Shown here piece after piece: positions 1 to 7,736 of a stretch of DNA of 44,865 bases (positions within the stretch are counted from its first letter, which is position 1; every line of letters begins with the position of its first letter). Source of the DNA: Deltaproteobacteria bacterium. Lineage in GTDB: Bacteria > Myxococcota > Myxococcia > Myxococcales > JAHFDP01. A program made the translations under genes and the position numbers. Where the stretch lies: positions 48,827-93,691 of the forward strand of contig JAHFDP010000005.1 of assembly GCA_023248955.1 (NCBI GenBank), given 5' to 3'. The notes under the pieces were generated by a model that was not told where the DNA came from, searched no databases, and saw only the letters and a program-made list of their open reading frames with translations.

Positions 1-739
1 TGCCACCAAACACAGGCGGCGGCTCGTCGAAATCGATTCCGCGCTCCGCGGCTTCGGCGCATGCGGCTTCCGCGAGCGAGGCCATGTCGGCGATTACGCG
101 ATGGCGCGCGCGCCAGGTGCGGTACCACATCGGACCGCTGGAGACGTACGCCGGATCGCCGCTCGGCACGTCGCAGAGCACGAGGACCGTTCCCGGAAGA
201 TCCACCAGCGCACGCGCCAAACCACCACCCTTGAGACGCGAGCGCATGCGGCGCTGTTTGTTGATCTCCTCGATCGGCGCACCGCCTTTGAGTAGCGATT
301 CAGTTTCGCGAACCACGTCTTCGAGCGAATAACGCGCATCGAGAACTTCCGCGAGCGCCGATCCGCCGCCCGAGAGAAGGACGACCGCGCTCTTCGCGGA
401 TTGTCGCGCGCGCTCAGCGATCGCGATCAGCTCAGCTCCGGCGATGAGCGAATCCGCATCGAGCAGCGGATGACCACTTGTGACCAACTTAGCCCACTCG
501 AGCTGACGCGAACCACGCGGCGCCACAACGATCGATTCACCGATCCGATCACCGAGTGCGTCGCGCGCACCCTCGGCCATTTCCACGGCCACTTTTCCGA
601 GCGAAAAAACAGCAACCGGCGTGGGCAGCGTCGACGCGGTTAGCGCACGCGCAACGAGCGGTCGTGCCTGCACACGGGCGATCGCGCCGTCGAAAATCTG
701 CTTCGCAACCTCGCCGAGTTGCGACCGCGCCTCAGCCAA
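1..739 (-). CDS. Glycerate 2-kinase (DUF4147/MOFRL family), partial: C-terminus lies beyond the window edge
   Basis: About 246 N-terminal residues of an enzyme that phosphorylates D-glycerate to 2-phosphoglycerate. Visible in the minus-strand translation are the family's LLSGGGSAL nucleotide-site motif (bases about 365-395), the following LLKGGAPIEEINKQRR and RLKGGGLARAL stretches, and LCDVPSGDPAYVSSGP, all in the order found in GckA/TtuD-type kinases. The frame is open back to a TTG at 737-739, which lies inside the stop of the upstream gene (8-base overlap), so the two are probably translationally coupled. No strong Shine-Dalgarno sequence is seen, so the exact start is uncertain. The catalytic MOFRL domain is cut off by the window end. 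Confidence 0.85.
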   Translation of the reverse strand, partial: MAEARSQLGEVAKQIFDGAIARVQARPLVARALTASTLPTPVAVFSLGKVAVEMAEGARDALGDRIGESIVVAPRGSRQLEWAKLVTSGHPLLDADSLIAGAELIAIAERARQSAKSAVVLLSGGGSALAEVLDARYSLEDVVRETESLLKGGAPIEEINKQRRMRSRLKGGGLARALVDLPGTVLVLCDVPSGDPAYVSSGPMWYRTWRARHRVIADMASLAEAACAEAAERGIDFDEPPPVFGG

Positions 740-1010
740 GCAGGCCGGCCATCTTCTGCTCGACGCGCTCGACGATCGCACCCTTCAACGGTCGCATCAG
801 AAACGGCAAATCCGCGCGGATGGCCACTTCCGTCGCGCTGTGCGTGAGCTCGCCCTTCACGCCGCGGCCTTCGAAGCGCACGGTGTGATCGTCGTGCCAG
901 CGCCACGTCAGACCGAATTTCGTGGCCAAGTCGCGCACGGTGTCTTCGATGCGTTTCTTGATCTCCTCGGTCGAGAGCTTGTGCGCGCGCTTGATTTCGA
1001 TGTCGGGCAT
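732..1010 (-). CDS. Polyhydroxyalkanoic acid system family protein (PHA_gran_rgn-like)
   Basis: A 92-residue protein beginning MPDIEIKRAH and containing KFGLTWRW, FEGRGVKGEL and LPFLMRPLKGAIVERVE, the pattern of the small polyhydroxyalkanoate granule/system family (TIGR02610 type). Members have a START-like or polyketide-cyclase-like appearance and are often found near storage-polymer or lipid genes; the molecular role is not established. ATG at 1008-1010 is preferred over an in-frame TTG at 1022 because GGAG sits six bases before it. The stop overlaps the start of the glycerate kinase gene, suggesting a two-gene operon. It could simply be a cytosolic protein of unknown role; the family assignment is moderately sure. 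Confidence 0.75.
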   Translation of the reverse strand: MPDIEIKRAHKLSTEEIKKRIEDTVRDLATKFGLTWRWHDDHTVRFEGRGVKGELTHSATEVAIRADLPFLMRPLKGAIVERVEQKMAGLLG

Positions 1011-1051
1011 TTTGTTCTCCAAAAAAAAGAAACACGGTAATCGTTCAGTCT

Positions 1052-1129
1052 GTCATGGCCGGGCTTGACCCGGCCATCCACGAGGGTTTCGGTGCACGTG
1101 GATGGCCGGCTCTTTCGGCCGGCCATGAC
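1052..1129. repeat. Pair of palindromic hairpins, REP/BIME-like
   Basis: Two hairpins in 78 bases: the first has arms ATGGCCGGG/CCCGGCCAT around a 5-base loop, the second ATGGCCGGC/GCCGGCCAT around a 7-base loop. The outer sequences GTCATGGCCGG (1052-1062) and CCGGCCATGAC (1119-1129) also pair, as do CGGCCATCCACG and CGTGGATGGCCG inside, so the whole block can fold as one long hairpin or two short ones. It lies in the intergenic space between two divergent genes. Dispersed copies of very similar palindromes are, as I recall, common in alphaproteobacteria; only one copy is seen here. Confidence 0.75.
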
Positions 1130-1177
1130 GACTGATGGGCCGGATTGAACGGATACGAAACACGCTATATCCGAGGC

Positions 1178-1822
1178 ATGCCGGAATCAAAGGCGGCCAA
1201 GACCGCGCGCACCGAAAAGGTGCTCGACCTTCTCGCCAAGCAGATGCCCGACGTGCGCTCGGCGCTCGTGTATGACGATGCATTACAACTGCTCGTCGCG
1301 GTGATCCTGTCTGCGCAGTGCACCGATGCGGTGGTGAATCAGGTGACGCCGGCACTCTTCGCGAAATGCAAGCGAGCGGCGGATTACGTACAGCTCGGCG
1401 CGAATGGCATCGAGCCCTTCATCAAGCGCGTGGGACTTTTTCACACGAAGGCGAAAAACATTGCGGCAGCGATGCGCACGCTTGAAGAGCAGCATGGAGG
1501 TGGGGTGCCGCGCGATCGCCAGGCGCTGGAAGCGTTGCCGGGCGTGGGGCGCAAAACGGCGGGCGTGGTATTGTCGAATGCGTTCGATATTCCGGCTCTG
1601 CCGGTCGATACGCACGTCGGGCGCGTAGCACGGCGGCTGGGGCTTTCAAGGAACACGAATCCGGACAAAGTGGAGGCGGATCTCTGCGCACTGATTCCGC
1701 CGGAGCGCTGGGGAAAGGCGCACCACCTGCTGATCTGGCATGGGCGGCGGACCTGCGATGCGCGCGCACCGAAATGCGCGGTGTGCGTGGTGACGGAGTT
1801 GTGTCCAAAGCGGGGCGTGTGA
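1178..1822 (+). CDS. nth: Endonuclease III (DNA glycosylase/AP lyase)
   Basis: A 214-residue base-excision repair enzyme that removes oxidised pyrimidines and cleaves the abasic site. The helix-hairpin-helix LPGVGRKTAGV (residues 120-130) carries the catalytic Lys126, the VDTHV motif carries Asp144, and the C-terminal 4Fe-4S cluster loop is complete as C-x6-C-x2-C-x5-C at Cys193, 200, 203 and 209. Length matches the family. An in-frame TTG lies at 1145, but ATG 1178 has an AGG six bases upstream and gives the normal N-terminus. The last codons and the stop form part of a 27-base repeat that recurs at 7079, and a small hairpin (TGACAG-CGG-CTGTCA, 1820-1834) covers the stop. Confidence 0.95.
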   Translation: MPESKAAKTARTEKVLDLLAKQMPDVRSALVYDDALQLLVAVILSAQCTDAVVNQVTPALFAKCKRAADYVQLGANGIEPFIKRVGLFHTKAKNIAAAMRTLEEQHGGGVPRDRQALEALPGVGRKTAGVVLSNAFDIPALPVDTHVGRVARRLGLSRNTNPDKVEADLCALIPPERWGKAHHLLIWHGRRTCDARAPKCAVCVVTELCPKRGV

Positions 1823-1825
1823 CAG
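1799..1825. repeat. 27-bp dispersed repeat, copy 1 (overlaps the 3' end of nth)
   Basis: Core TGTCCAAAGCGGGGCGTG followed by TGACAG. It matches the copy at 7079-7105 in 24 of 27 positions. Here it encodes the last residues and stop of endonuclease III; the second copy is intergenic. Both copies lie at the 3' end of a gene. Origin unknown; it may be the end of a short mobile or REP-type repeat. Confidence 0.6.
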
Positions 1826-1842
1826 CGGCTGTCAGCAACCAA

Positions 1843-2343
1843 TTACCGGCACTGCGCATCGTTGCAAACGCAAACAACCTCGTCGGGCACGGGCCCCGCG
1901 CAACCATCCTTCGGGTCCATCACGATCTCAATCGTGTTGAACCCCGGCTGTAGGATGAGATTCTTCGTGAACAGCTTATAGCCCGTCTTTCCCACCGCGA
2001 GAAGTTGCGGGCCGCCCGCGGAGAGCGCGCGCAGATTGAAATAACTCTTACTGCTATCCGAGCAGACGCTCTTCCCGTCGATGGAAACCCGCGCCGAGAG
2101 CGGGGCACGATCGCAACTGCGCACGATCGTGCCCGAGATCTCCGCAGCGCCCGCCGACTCTTCGCAGCGACCGGTGGCGACGTTGCAAAACTGCGCGGTC
2201 AAGCAACCTGTCGTGTCGCACGCATGCGGCGTCGGCGGCGGGGGTGTCTGTTGCGGCGCTCCATCCAGATCGCTACTCGACAAGTCGGAAACGCCACAGC
2301 CAGCAATCAGGACGAGCAGAAGAGACAGGCTCCTACCGGCCAT
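1843..2343 (-). CDS. Secreted Cys-rich lipoprotein with a carboxypeptidase-regulatory-like domain
   Basis: A 166-residue predicted lipoprotein: MAGRSLSLLLVLIAGC is a lipoprotein signal with the lipid-attachment Cys at residue 16. A short Pro/Thr linker precedes a Cys-rich stretch (CDTTGCLTAQFCNVATGRC) of the kind common in myxobacterial lipoproteins. The rest (ISGTIVRSCDRAPLSARVSI ... QPGFNTIEIVMD) reads like a carboxypeptidase-regulatory or transthyretin-like beta-sandwich. The ATG at 2341-2343 overlaps the end of the caspase gene by 11 bases; the ORF is open further upstream, but that would lose the signal peptide. It is the last gene of the sigma/anti-sigma/caspase cluster and may be the surface or periplasmic partner of the caspase. 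No defined function. Confidence 0.75.
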   Translation of the reverse strand: MAGRSLSLLLVLIAGCGVSDLSSSDLDGAPQQTPPPPTPHACDTTGCLTAQFCNVATGRCEESAGAAEISGTIVRSCDRAPLSARVSIDGKSVCSDSSKSYFNLRALSAGGPQLLAVGKTGYKLFTKNLILQPGFNTIEIVMDPKDGCAGPVPDEVVCVCNDAQCR

Positions 2344-4000
2344 AGTTGACTCCAATCGAACCAAAGAACTGCCCGAAGGGCTGGCGCACGCCATCGACTT
2401 TCATCCAGACGTTTTCGTAGCCGGCCTCGGCGTACAAGGAAAAATCGGCCGCCAGCGCGAATGGCATGGAGAGCAGGCCGCGCAGAGCCGGCGCCGCAGC
2501 GTCACCGTGGATCGGCGAGCCTTTCCGAAAAAGAAACGTTGACCGCACGCCCGCGGCGATCGCGATGCCCAGGTGAGGGATAGAATCGAATTCTCCGAGG
2601 AGAAAAAGGCCCGGGCGGCGCAGTTCGTAGCCCTTCCCGTTTGGAAACGATGTTCGGTAATCGGCGTGCACACCGTAGGAAAAGCGCGTCTCTCTTCGGC
2701 GGACGTCGAGCTCGACAGCTTGATCTAAGCCGACCAGCCCGAGCGGAGCGAGCGCAACGCCGTAGCCAAGACGCAACCCAAAAAGCGAGCGTGGGTGCAT
2801 GAACGACGGCTCGCGGCCGGACTGAAAGCCAGCAGCCAGTGTGGCCACGATCTCACTCGTAAATGGCGCGGCAAATCCTGCGCGTGCAGAGTCGGGGACC
2901 TCCGCGCCGCGTTGGCCATCCAACTCGGCGAGCTCCACATCAAGCGTAAGCGCGCGATCGTCGATGGCGGTATCGGTCTCTCCTAACGAGACGTCACCAG
3001 CCCGTCCGTGATCAGCATCGAGCAGATGCACCACACGGTAATGCCCCGGCGGCAGCAGAAGCTTCAGCGATTGCCCCTCCCCTTTATTGGCCTCGGCGAA
3101 AACCGGCCGACCCTCGCGCGATTCCACGCGGTAGTGTCCCGCCTGCTCGCCGAAAACCAGGCGCCCACGGCGATTGCGGTGATCGATGGCCGTCGCATTG
3201 AGATCACCCCCAGGTGGATCAAACCAAGGGCGCTGGCCCGTTAGGCGCTGCGTGTTGAACGCCACGAAAGCCGCGAGCTCACCGAACGTCACGACATCAT
3301 CGCCATTGGCATCCGCCGCGCCCGCCAAGCCCGAAGCCAACACGTGCGAGAAGGTGCCCGCTTGGAGATCCGCGGCTTCACCAGCGGGCTGGTTGCTGGT
3401 GGCGGCGGTGAGTACACCGATCGAAACCGCGCTGGCACGACGCTCGAGCTCGTCGACCTCCGCGGCCAAATCCGGACCGCTGTCCGCGCCCCGCTCCACG
3501 AAGAGACTTTGCGCGCGGCAGGCATCGATAAAAACCGCGGCCCGTTCGATGGGTAGCGTGCCCAATGCCGCGCGCAGCTCGTGACCGGTGAAAGCAGCTT
3601 CAGTCGCTCCCTCCGGCTGCAGCAAGAAACGCCCCGAGAGCCCGTGTCCTGCGTAGACGAAGTAGAGCAGCGCAGCGCGACCCGGCGGACGCTGGGCAAG
3701 TTTCACGCGCAGCGAATCGAAGGCGGCGAAAAGCGATCGGCGCGTGGGCGACTCTACGGAAGGAATGACCAACTTCGCCCGGGCGAATGTTTCCTGCGTC
3801 TGCGCATCCGGCGTGGTGAGAAGAACAACGTGGTCCTCGCCGGCCAGCGCCCCGAAGAATCGCGCGAATCCGATCGCGTCATCATCGGCGTAATGCAGCG
3901 TTGGCAGACCAGCCGCCGCGCCGTTGTAGCCAATCACGATCGCGTACATGTCTGGAGGAGGCGCCGCGAGAGCAACCGCAAAGGCAAGCGCGGTCAGCAC
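2333..4000 (-). CDS. Exported caspase-family (C14-like) protease with EF-hand loop and barrel-like C-terminus
   Basis: A 555-residue protein from GTG 3998-4000, chosen because GGAG lies eight bases upstream and the start gives a clean signal peptide (VLTALAFAVALAA). The caspase-like domain (about 20-230) starts with MYAIVIGYN and has the catalytic dyad His119 in YFVYAGHG and Cys161 in FIDACRA. A canonical EF-hand loop, DANGDDVVTFGE (about 230-241), follows, as in many prokaryotic caspase homologues. Residues 260-370 look like beta-sandwich, and the last 190 are rich in alternating barrel-like strands. It follows the anti-sigma gene immediately and overlaps the next lipoprotein gene. A periplasmic protease is inferred; its substrate is unknown. 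Both catalytic residues are present, so it is probably active rather than a pseudo-enzyme. Confidence 0.85.
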   Translation of the reverse strand: MLTALAFAVALAAPPPDMYAIVIGYNGAAAGLPTLHYADDDAIGFARFFGALAGEDHVVLLTTPDAQTQETFARAKLVIPSVESPTRRSLFAAFDSLRVKLAQRPPGRAALLYFVYAGHGLSGRFLLQPEGATEAAFTGHELRAALGTLPIERAAVFIDACRAQSLFVERGADSGPDLAAEVDELERRASAVSIGVLTAATSNQPAGEAADLQAGTFSHVLASGLAGAADANGDDVVTFGELAAFVAFNTQRLTGQRPWFDPPGGDLNATAIDHRNRRGRLVFGEQAGHYRVESREGRPVFAEANKGEGQSLKLLLPPGHYRVVHLLDADHGRAGDVSLGETDTAIDDRALTLDVELAELDGQRGAEVPDSARAGFAAPFTSEIVATLAAGFQSGREPSFMHPRSLFGLRLGYGVALAPLGLVGLDQAVELDVRRRETRFSYGVHADYRTSFPNGKGYELRRPGLFLLGEFDSIPHLGIAIAAGVRSTFLFRKGSPIHGDAAAPALRGLLSMPFALAADFSLYAEAGYENVWMKVDGVRQPFGQFFGSIGVNYGR

Positions 4001-4002
4001 GA

Positions 4003-4806
4003 TTACGGCTCCACCGAGAAAAGGCCGCTCACCTGTTCGCCCGGAAGAGCAAGAGGCCCGCCAGCCTCCAACGCGGCAGCCGTGTCTCGCGCGGCAGACG
4101 CAAGGCGAGCGGACTCGATCGGTGACGCCGAGAAAATCGCGTAGAGACGAAACCGCCCAGCCCGATCCCACGTGCCAAGATCGATGCTCTTGCCGAACGG
4201 TCGAGGCTTTTGCGTGGGCGTGGTCAAGAGACCTGTTTCGTAGAGGGTGATCTCGCCGCTTTCCCGAACCGCGACGACAGCGACATACGCCGCGCCGAGC
4301 GATTGCCGGTAAGCGAACTGCACCTCGTCGTGCATCGACAATCGACCTTCCACGGAACCGGGAAGATCCGCCGCAAGCCGCAACGGCGCTCGGCCACCGG
4401 GTCTCTTCTCGCTCGCATAGACGAGCAGACTCGCCTTGGACTCGGTGGCCATCGGACCACCGCGGTAGGTGACTGCTGGCTCCTCTTTCCTCGCGGGCAG
4501 GCGCACGACAACGAACGCTGCAGCCAAGGCACCGGCGGGTAGGAGAATCGCGACCAACCGACGGCGCGGCGAAAACCTAGGCGCCATCACCGTTCGCTCG
4601 TCAAGTTGTGCGAAAAGGCGTTCGGCCTCGCGCGCGCCCGAGTCGCTCTCATCCCCAAGCGCGCGCGCAGTGCGGCTCAAGGAGTCGTAATACAAACGAC
4701 ATCGGTTGCATTGCATGCAGTGCGCCCGCAGCCTCAGTTCCTCGCGGCCCGAAAGCTCGCCTGCCACCGCGTGTTCGATCGCCCGGCGATGAAAGAGAAG
4801 ACTCAC
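4003..4806 (-). CDS. Zinc-finger anti-sigma factor with one membrane segment and a DUF4384-like outer domain
   Basis: A 267-residue protein starting at GTG 4804-4806, which overlaps the sigma factor stop (GTGA) and has GGAGGAG just upstream. The N-terminal cytoplasmic part has the anti-sigma zinc motif H-x3-C-x2-C (AHCMQCNRC) that holds ECF sigma factors inactive. A single transmembrane helix follows (RRRLVAILLPAGALAAAFVV, about residues 80-100). The periplasmic part (VQFAYRQSLGAAYVAVVAVR ... GEITLYETG) resembles DUF4384 domains found beside caspases in myxobacteria. It pairs with the sigma factor encoded just upstream. The long outer domain suggests it senses or binds something in the periplasm, possibly the caspase encoded next to it; that is inference. 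Confidence 0.85.
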   Translation of the reverse strand: MSLLFHRRAIEHAVAGELSGREELRLRAHCMQCNRCRLYYDSLSRTARALGDESDSGAREAERLFAQLDERTVMAPRFSPRRRLVAILLPAGALAAAFVVVRLPARKEEPAVTYRGGPMATESKASLLVYASEKRPGGRAPLRLAADLPGSVEGRLSMHDEVQFAYRQSLGAAYVAVVAVRESGEITLYETGLLTTPTQKPRPFGKSIDLGTWDRAGRFRLYAIFSASPIESARLASAARDTAAALEAGGPLALPGEQVSGLFSVEP

Positions 4807-5405
4807 GGAGTCTCCTCCAACTCGCGCATCGCCGCTTGCAACTCCGGATCCGACAGCGCGCGCGCCAGAACTTTTTTCTTCAAATACTTGCACTGCCGCA
4901 CGGTCGCGCCGAGCGTGGCCGCGATCTCTTCGTGACTCCGCTCCTCGGCAAAACCAAGCCGCAGCATCGCCCGCTCGTCCCCAGAAAGTTTCGCCGCAAA
5001 GCGCGCCACGATCTCCCGAAGGCGCGATCGGTGCACCGTGACTTCCGGATTCCGATCATCATCTGGCGGATCTTCCAACGCGTTTAAATCGGCGTCGCTC
5101 ATTCCCGACCGCGCATTGAGCGCTGGTTGGCGTCCGCGCGCGCGCAGGATCTCCCTGCACCTGTTGGCGGTCACCGTCCAGAGCCAACCTCGGAACGAAC
5201 CGCGCTCGGGAACGTAGGTCGTACAATTGCGGTGAACCATCAACCAGACCTCCTGCACCGCTTCCTCACGCTCGAAGATGCTGGCAAAGAACCGCGCCAC
5301 CCAACGTCGAATGTCGTTGCCATACGCACCATAAACCTCGCGAAAGCCCGCACGCTCACCGCGCCGGAAGCGATCCAGAACCTCCGGCGCGAGCGCTGAC
5401 AACAA
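4803..5405 (-). CDS. ECF-type RNA polymerase sigma factor
   Basis: A 200-residue sigma-70 family protein with region 2 at about residues 16-90 (AVQEVWLMVHRN, GSFRGWLWTVTANRCREILR) and region 4 at about 135-185 (LSGDERAMLRLGFAEERSHE, IAATLGATVRQCKYLKKKVL). There is no region 1 or 3, as expected of extracytoplasmic-function sigma factors. The start appears to be TTG at 5403-5405 or the adjacent TTG at 5402; GAGGGAG lies rather far upstream, so this is not settled. It is the first gene of a four-gene overlapping cluster with its anti-sigma factor, a caspase and a lipoprotein, and probably controls that cluster or surface-stress genes. Target promoters cannot be read with confidence. Confidence 0.9.
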   Translation of the reverse strand: MLSALAPEVLDRFRRGERAGFREVYGAYGNDIRRWVARFFASIFEREEAVQEVWLMVHRNCTTYVPERGSFRGWLWTVTANRCREILRARGRQPALNARSGMSDADLNALEDPPDDDRNPEVTVHRSRLREIVARFAAKLSGDERAMLRLGFAEERSHEEIAATLGATVRQCKYLKKKVLARALSDPELQAAMRELEETP

Positions 5406-5479
5406 GAGTGCGATGGGAGCTCCCTCGATGGCGTTGGCGCATCATCGCCTCCGGGGATCGGCATCCGCAAGCGGCGATC

Positions 5480-6970
5480 TTATTGTGCCCACGCCGGAGC
5501 CCAGCGGTGTGTGCCACGGATCTCAGAAAGCAGCTTCTGACCGGCCGCCTGCACCGGAGCATCATTCGCCGTGAGCTGCAGCGCGCGCGTGAGCATCGGC
5601 TCGGCAAATCGGCCGAGGCCAAGGAAGTGCGCGCGGGCCGCGGTCTGGGCCTGCTGGTCACCTTTGTCGAGATCCTTGAGCCAGACAACGAACAAGTCCT
5701 CTTGTTCGGGCATCACGATCTCCGCGCGAATAACCATGGTGCGCTTGAGGTGGGCCGGTGCGGGGGTCACCGTGAGAGGAATCAGCTGGTTGGTATCATC
5801 TTGCGGCAGCAGGTAGAGAAGTCGGACGCCTGGAGTCCGAAACCAGGAGTGGGACCAGGTATCGACCATGGCCTTCGCCTCGTCGGCGTAGAGGCCGTCC
5901 TTGACAAGGCTGGCGGCGAGGCGATCTCCGAGCGTAACAACGAAAGCGTCCAGCGGCTCGCGTCCCTCTTTGGTAGCAAAATGCAACCCCGTTGCCTGAT
6001 CGATCCAGCGAGGTACGGTCGCACCGATCGTCGATCCGGCTTGCAGATCGCCCAGGTCGAAGAGTGTTCCGCTCTCTGAATCAACCGCGAGTAAGAAAAC
6101 GCTCCCCAGAACCCTTGCTTTTTCTTCATTGCTAAACGACGGCTCCTGGAATTTGTCGTTTCCGGTGGCGGGATGGAACTGCACACGCATCGGTGGATCG
6201 AAGTTCCCGAGCCCACGGTAGAAGAGAAACTTCTCGGTCTGCTTAGGCGCGCTCGGATCGTTTGGGTTGTAGGTCACGCGGATCGGATTCGACGTGGTAT
6301 TGCGCGCAAAACCCCACGTCGTTTTCCCGAGCGGACTTGGCAGGTCCGCGGAGTCGTGCGGCGCGAGAACCTCCACGGTTCCCCAATCGAGTTTGCCGTC
6401 GTGAAAACCCGTTTTGGCGAATTCCATTTCAAATCTTCCCCTGCACGAGTCGGACAACGTTGCGGTGGTATCGATCCATGGATCGATGCTCCCGTTGCTG
6501 CCTTGATAGGTCGGCGGATTCATGCTCTGGACGAGTGGAAACCACTGCGTAAAAATACCCTTCGGAAACGCAACCTGAACGCTCACCTGTCGTGGTGTCG
6601 GCGAATAGAAGTAGGTGACCGGAGTCTCCATCTTCTGATCAACCGTCCAGGGAACCGCCGTACCCTCGGCCATGCGATCGGCGACGAATCCGGGAAGATC
6701 TTCCTCTTCGTGATGGAGCCCCGGCAGCAGCGTGCCATCGGACGCGATCACCGAGGTAAGCGTTCCCCACTCGTGGACAGTAAAGCCGTCTTTCGCCGGG
6801 TCGTAGGCGGAGCTCGTCGGGTTGACGTTCGAACCCGCATCGGGCTGATCGTGTCCGCCGTCTGCAGAGCCTGGATCGCTCTTGGAACTGTCTTTCGATG
6901 GGTCAGACTTGGCGGTCAGGCCACAAGCAGCAAGGGCAAAAACCAAGGGTGCAGCAGTCGTCAATCGCAT
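5480..6970 (-). CDS. Large secreted lipoprotein of unknown function (HEWGT-type)
   Basis: A 496-residue predicted lipoprotein. MRLTTAAPLVFALAACG supplies the signal and the lipidated Cys at residue 16; ATG 6968-6970 has GGAGGAT just before it, which favours it over the open frame upstream. A low-complexity Ser/Asp/Pro linker (residues 17-55) precedes a conserved block, FTVHEWGTLTSVIASDG and LPGLHHEEEDLPGFV. I recall similar proteins in myxobacteria and planctomycetes, always without an assigned role. No catalytic motif could be named. The C-terminal 80 residues look helical (RAHFLGLGRFAEPMLTRAL). It ends 74 bases before the sigma factor start on the same strand, so it may be cotranscribed with that cluster or be independent. 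Confidence 0.75.
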   Translation of the reverse strand: MRLTTAAPLVFALAACGLTAKSDPSKDSSKSDPGSADGGHDQPDAGSNVNPTSSAYDPAKDGFTVHEWGTLTSVIASDGTLLPGLHHEEEDLPGFVADRMAEGTAVPWTVDQKMETPVTYFYSPTPRQVSVQVAFPKGIFTQWFPLVQSMNPPTYQGSNGSIDPWIDTTATLSDSCRGRFEMEFAKTGFHDGKLDWGTVEVLAPHDSADLPSPLGKTTWGFARNTTSNPIRVTYNPNDPSAPKQTEKFLFYRGLGNFDPPMRVQFHPATGNDKFQEPSFSNEEKARVLGSVFLLAVDSESGTLFDLGDLQAGSTIGATVPRWIDQATGLHFATKEGREPLDAFVVTLGDRLAASLVKDGLYADEAKAMVDTWSHSWFRTPGVRLLYLLPQDDTNQLIPLTVTPAPAHLKRTMVIRAEIVMPEQEDLFVVWLKDLDKGDQQAQTAARAHFLGLGRFAEPMLTRALQLTANDAPVQAAGQKLLSEIRGTHRWAPAWAQ

Positions 6971-7078
6971 TTGTATCCTCCGCTTGGCTCCTATGCCGAG
7001 GCAGTCGCGGAAGGACAAAGCACCGTTCGTGGAAATCCCAAAATTCGCTTGAGTTGAGGCGGATTTCCGCCGGAGCGT

Positions 7079-7105
7079 TGTGTCCGAAGTGGGGCGTCTG
7101 ACAGC
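7079..7105. repeat. 27-bp dispersed repeat, copy 2 (downstream of def)
   Basis: Same sequence as the repeat at the end of nth (24 of 27 identical), with core TGTCCGAAGTGGGGCGTC then TGACAG. It directly adjoins the stop codon of the peptide deformylase gene, which reads in the opposite direction. It encodes nothing here, which suggests the repeat is a DNA element rather than a protein motif. Confidence 0.6.
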
Positions 7106-7644
7106 TACAACGCCGGCTGCTCCGAATGCGGCGTCTCGTGCTCACGCTCGCTCTTCAACTTCTTCATCCGCCGCCGGATTAACTCTCGCTTGAGCGCGCT
7201 GATACGGTCGACAAAGAGCACGCCTTCGAGGTGATCCATCTCGTGCTGGAATGCGATGGCGAGCAACTCCTGGGCGTGCATCTCCACCGTTTTTCCGAAT
7301 CGGTCCTGGAAGCGCATATCGACGGAGGCGAAGCGCTCGACTTCCTCGGCCTCGCCGGGCACCGAGAGGCAACCTTCGTTGTAAGTGGTAGCCCCCTCTC
7401 CGCGCACGAGAACGGGGTTGATGACCTCGATCAGCTTCTGCCCCTCTTGGCGCGGTGAGGTGTCGATCACGAGAATGCGCTGGAGCACGTCCACCTGCGG
7501 CGCGGCCAAGCCCACGCCCTCGGCGGCGTACATGGTTTCAGCCATGTCGTCCAAGAGGCGATGCAACGCGGTGTCGAAGGTCCGCACGGGCGCGGACTTC
7601 TTCTTGAGGCGCGGATCGGGCCAGATGAGGATTTCGCGAAGCAT
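7105..7644 (-). CDS. def: Peptide deformylase
   Basis: A 179-residue metalloenzyme that removes the formyl group from nascent N-terminal methionine. All three family motifs are present: GVGLAAPQ (43-50), EGCLS with the metal-binding Cys92, and HEMDH with the metal-binding His134 and His138 and catalytic Glu135. The C-terminal tail (LKRELIRRRMKKLKSEREHE) is long and basic, which can assist ribosome binding. Start ATG at 7642-7644. It stands alone: formyltransferase (fmt) is not adjacent, unlike the common def-fmt pair. The stop codon adjoins the dispersed 27-bp repeat. Confidence 0.95.
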   Translation of the reverse strand: MLREILIWPDPRLKKKSAPVRTFDTALHRLLDDMAETMYAAEGVGLAAPQVDVLQRILVIDTSPRQEGQKLIEVINPVLVRGEGATTYNEGCLSVPGEAEEVERFASVDMRFQDRFGKTVEMHAQELLAIAFQHEMDHLEGVLFVDRISALKRELIRRRMKKLKSEREHETPHSEQPAL

Positions 7645-7702
7645 TTGGATTTAAGAGTAACGTCCCAAGTTACGCATGCCAAGTTGGGGCGGCAGAGGCG
7701 GT

Positions 7703-7730
7703 TTGACGCGTACACCAAGAACGATAGAAT
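7703..7730 (+). promoter_or_regulatory. Promoter of the vapBC operon (sigma-70 type), likely leaderless transcript
   Basis: TTGACG (7703-7708), a 16-base spacer, and TAGAAT (7725-7730). Transcription would begin about 6-7 bases after the -10 box, that is at or next to the ATG at 7737, so the antitoxin mRNA is predicted to have no 5' leader. No convincing Shine-Dalgarno sequence lies between the -10 box and the ATG, in keeping with this. Confidence 0.55.
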
Positions 7731-7736
7731 AGGTGT

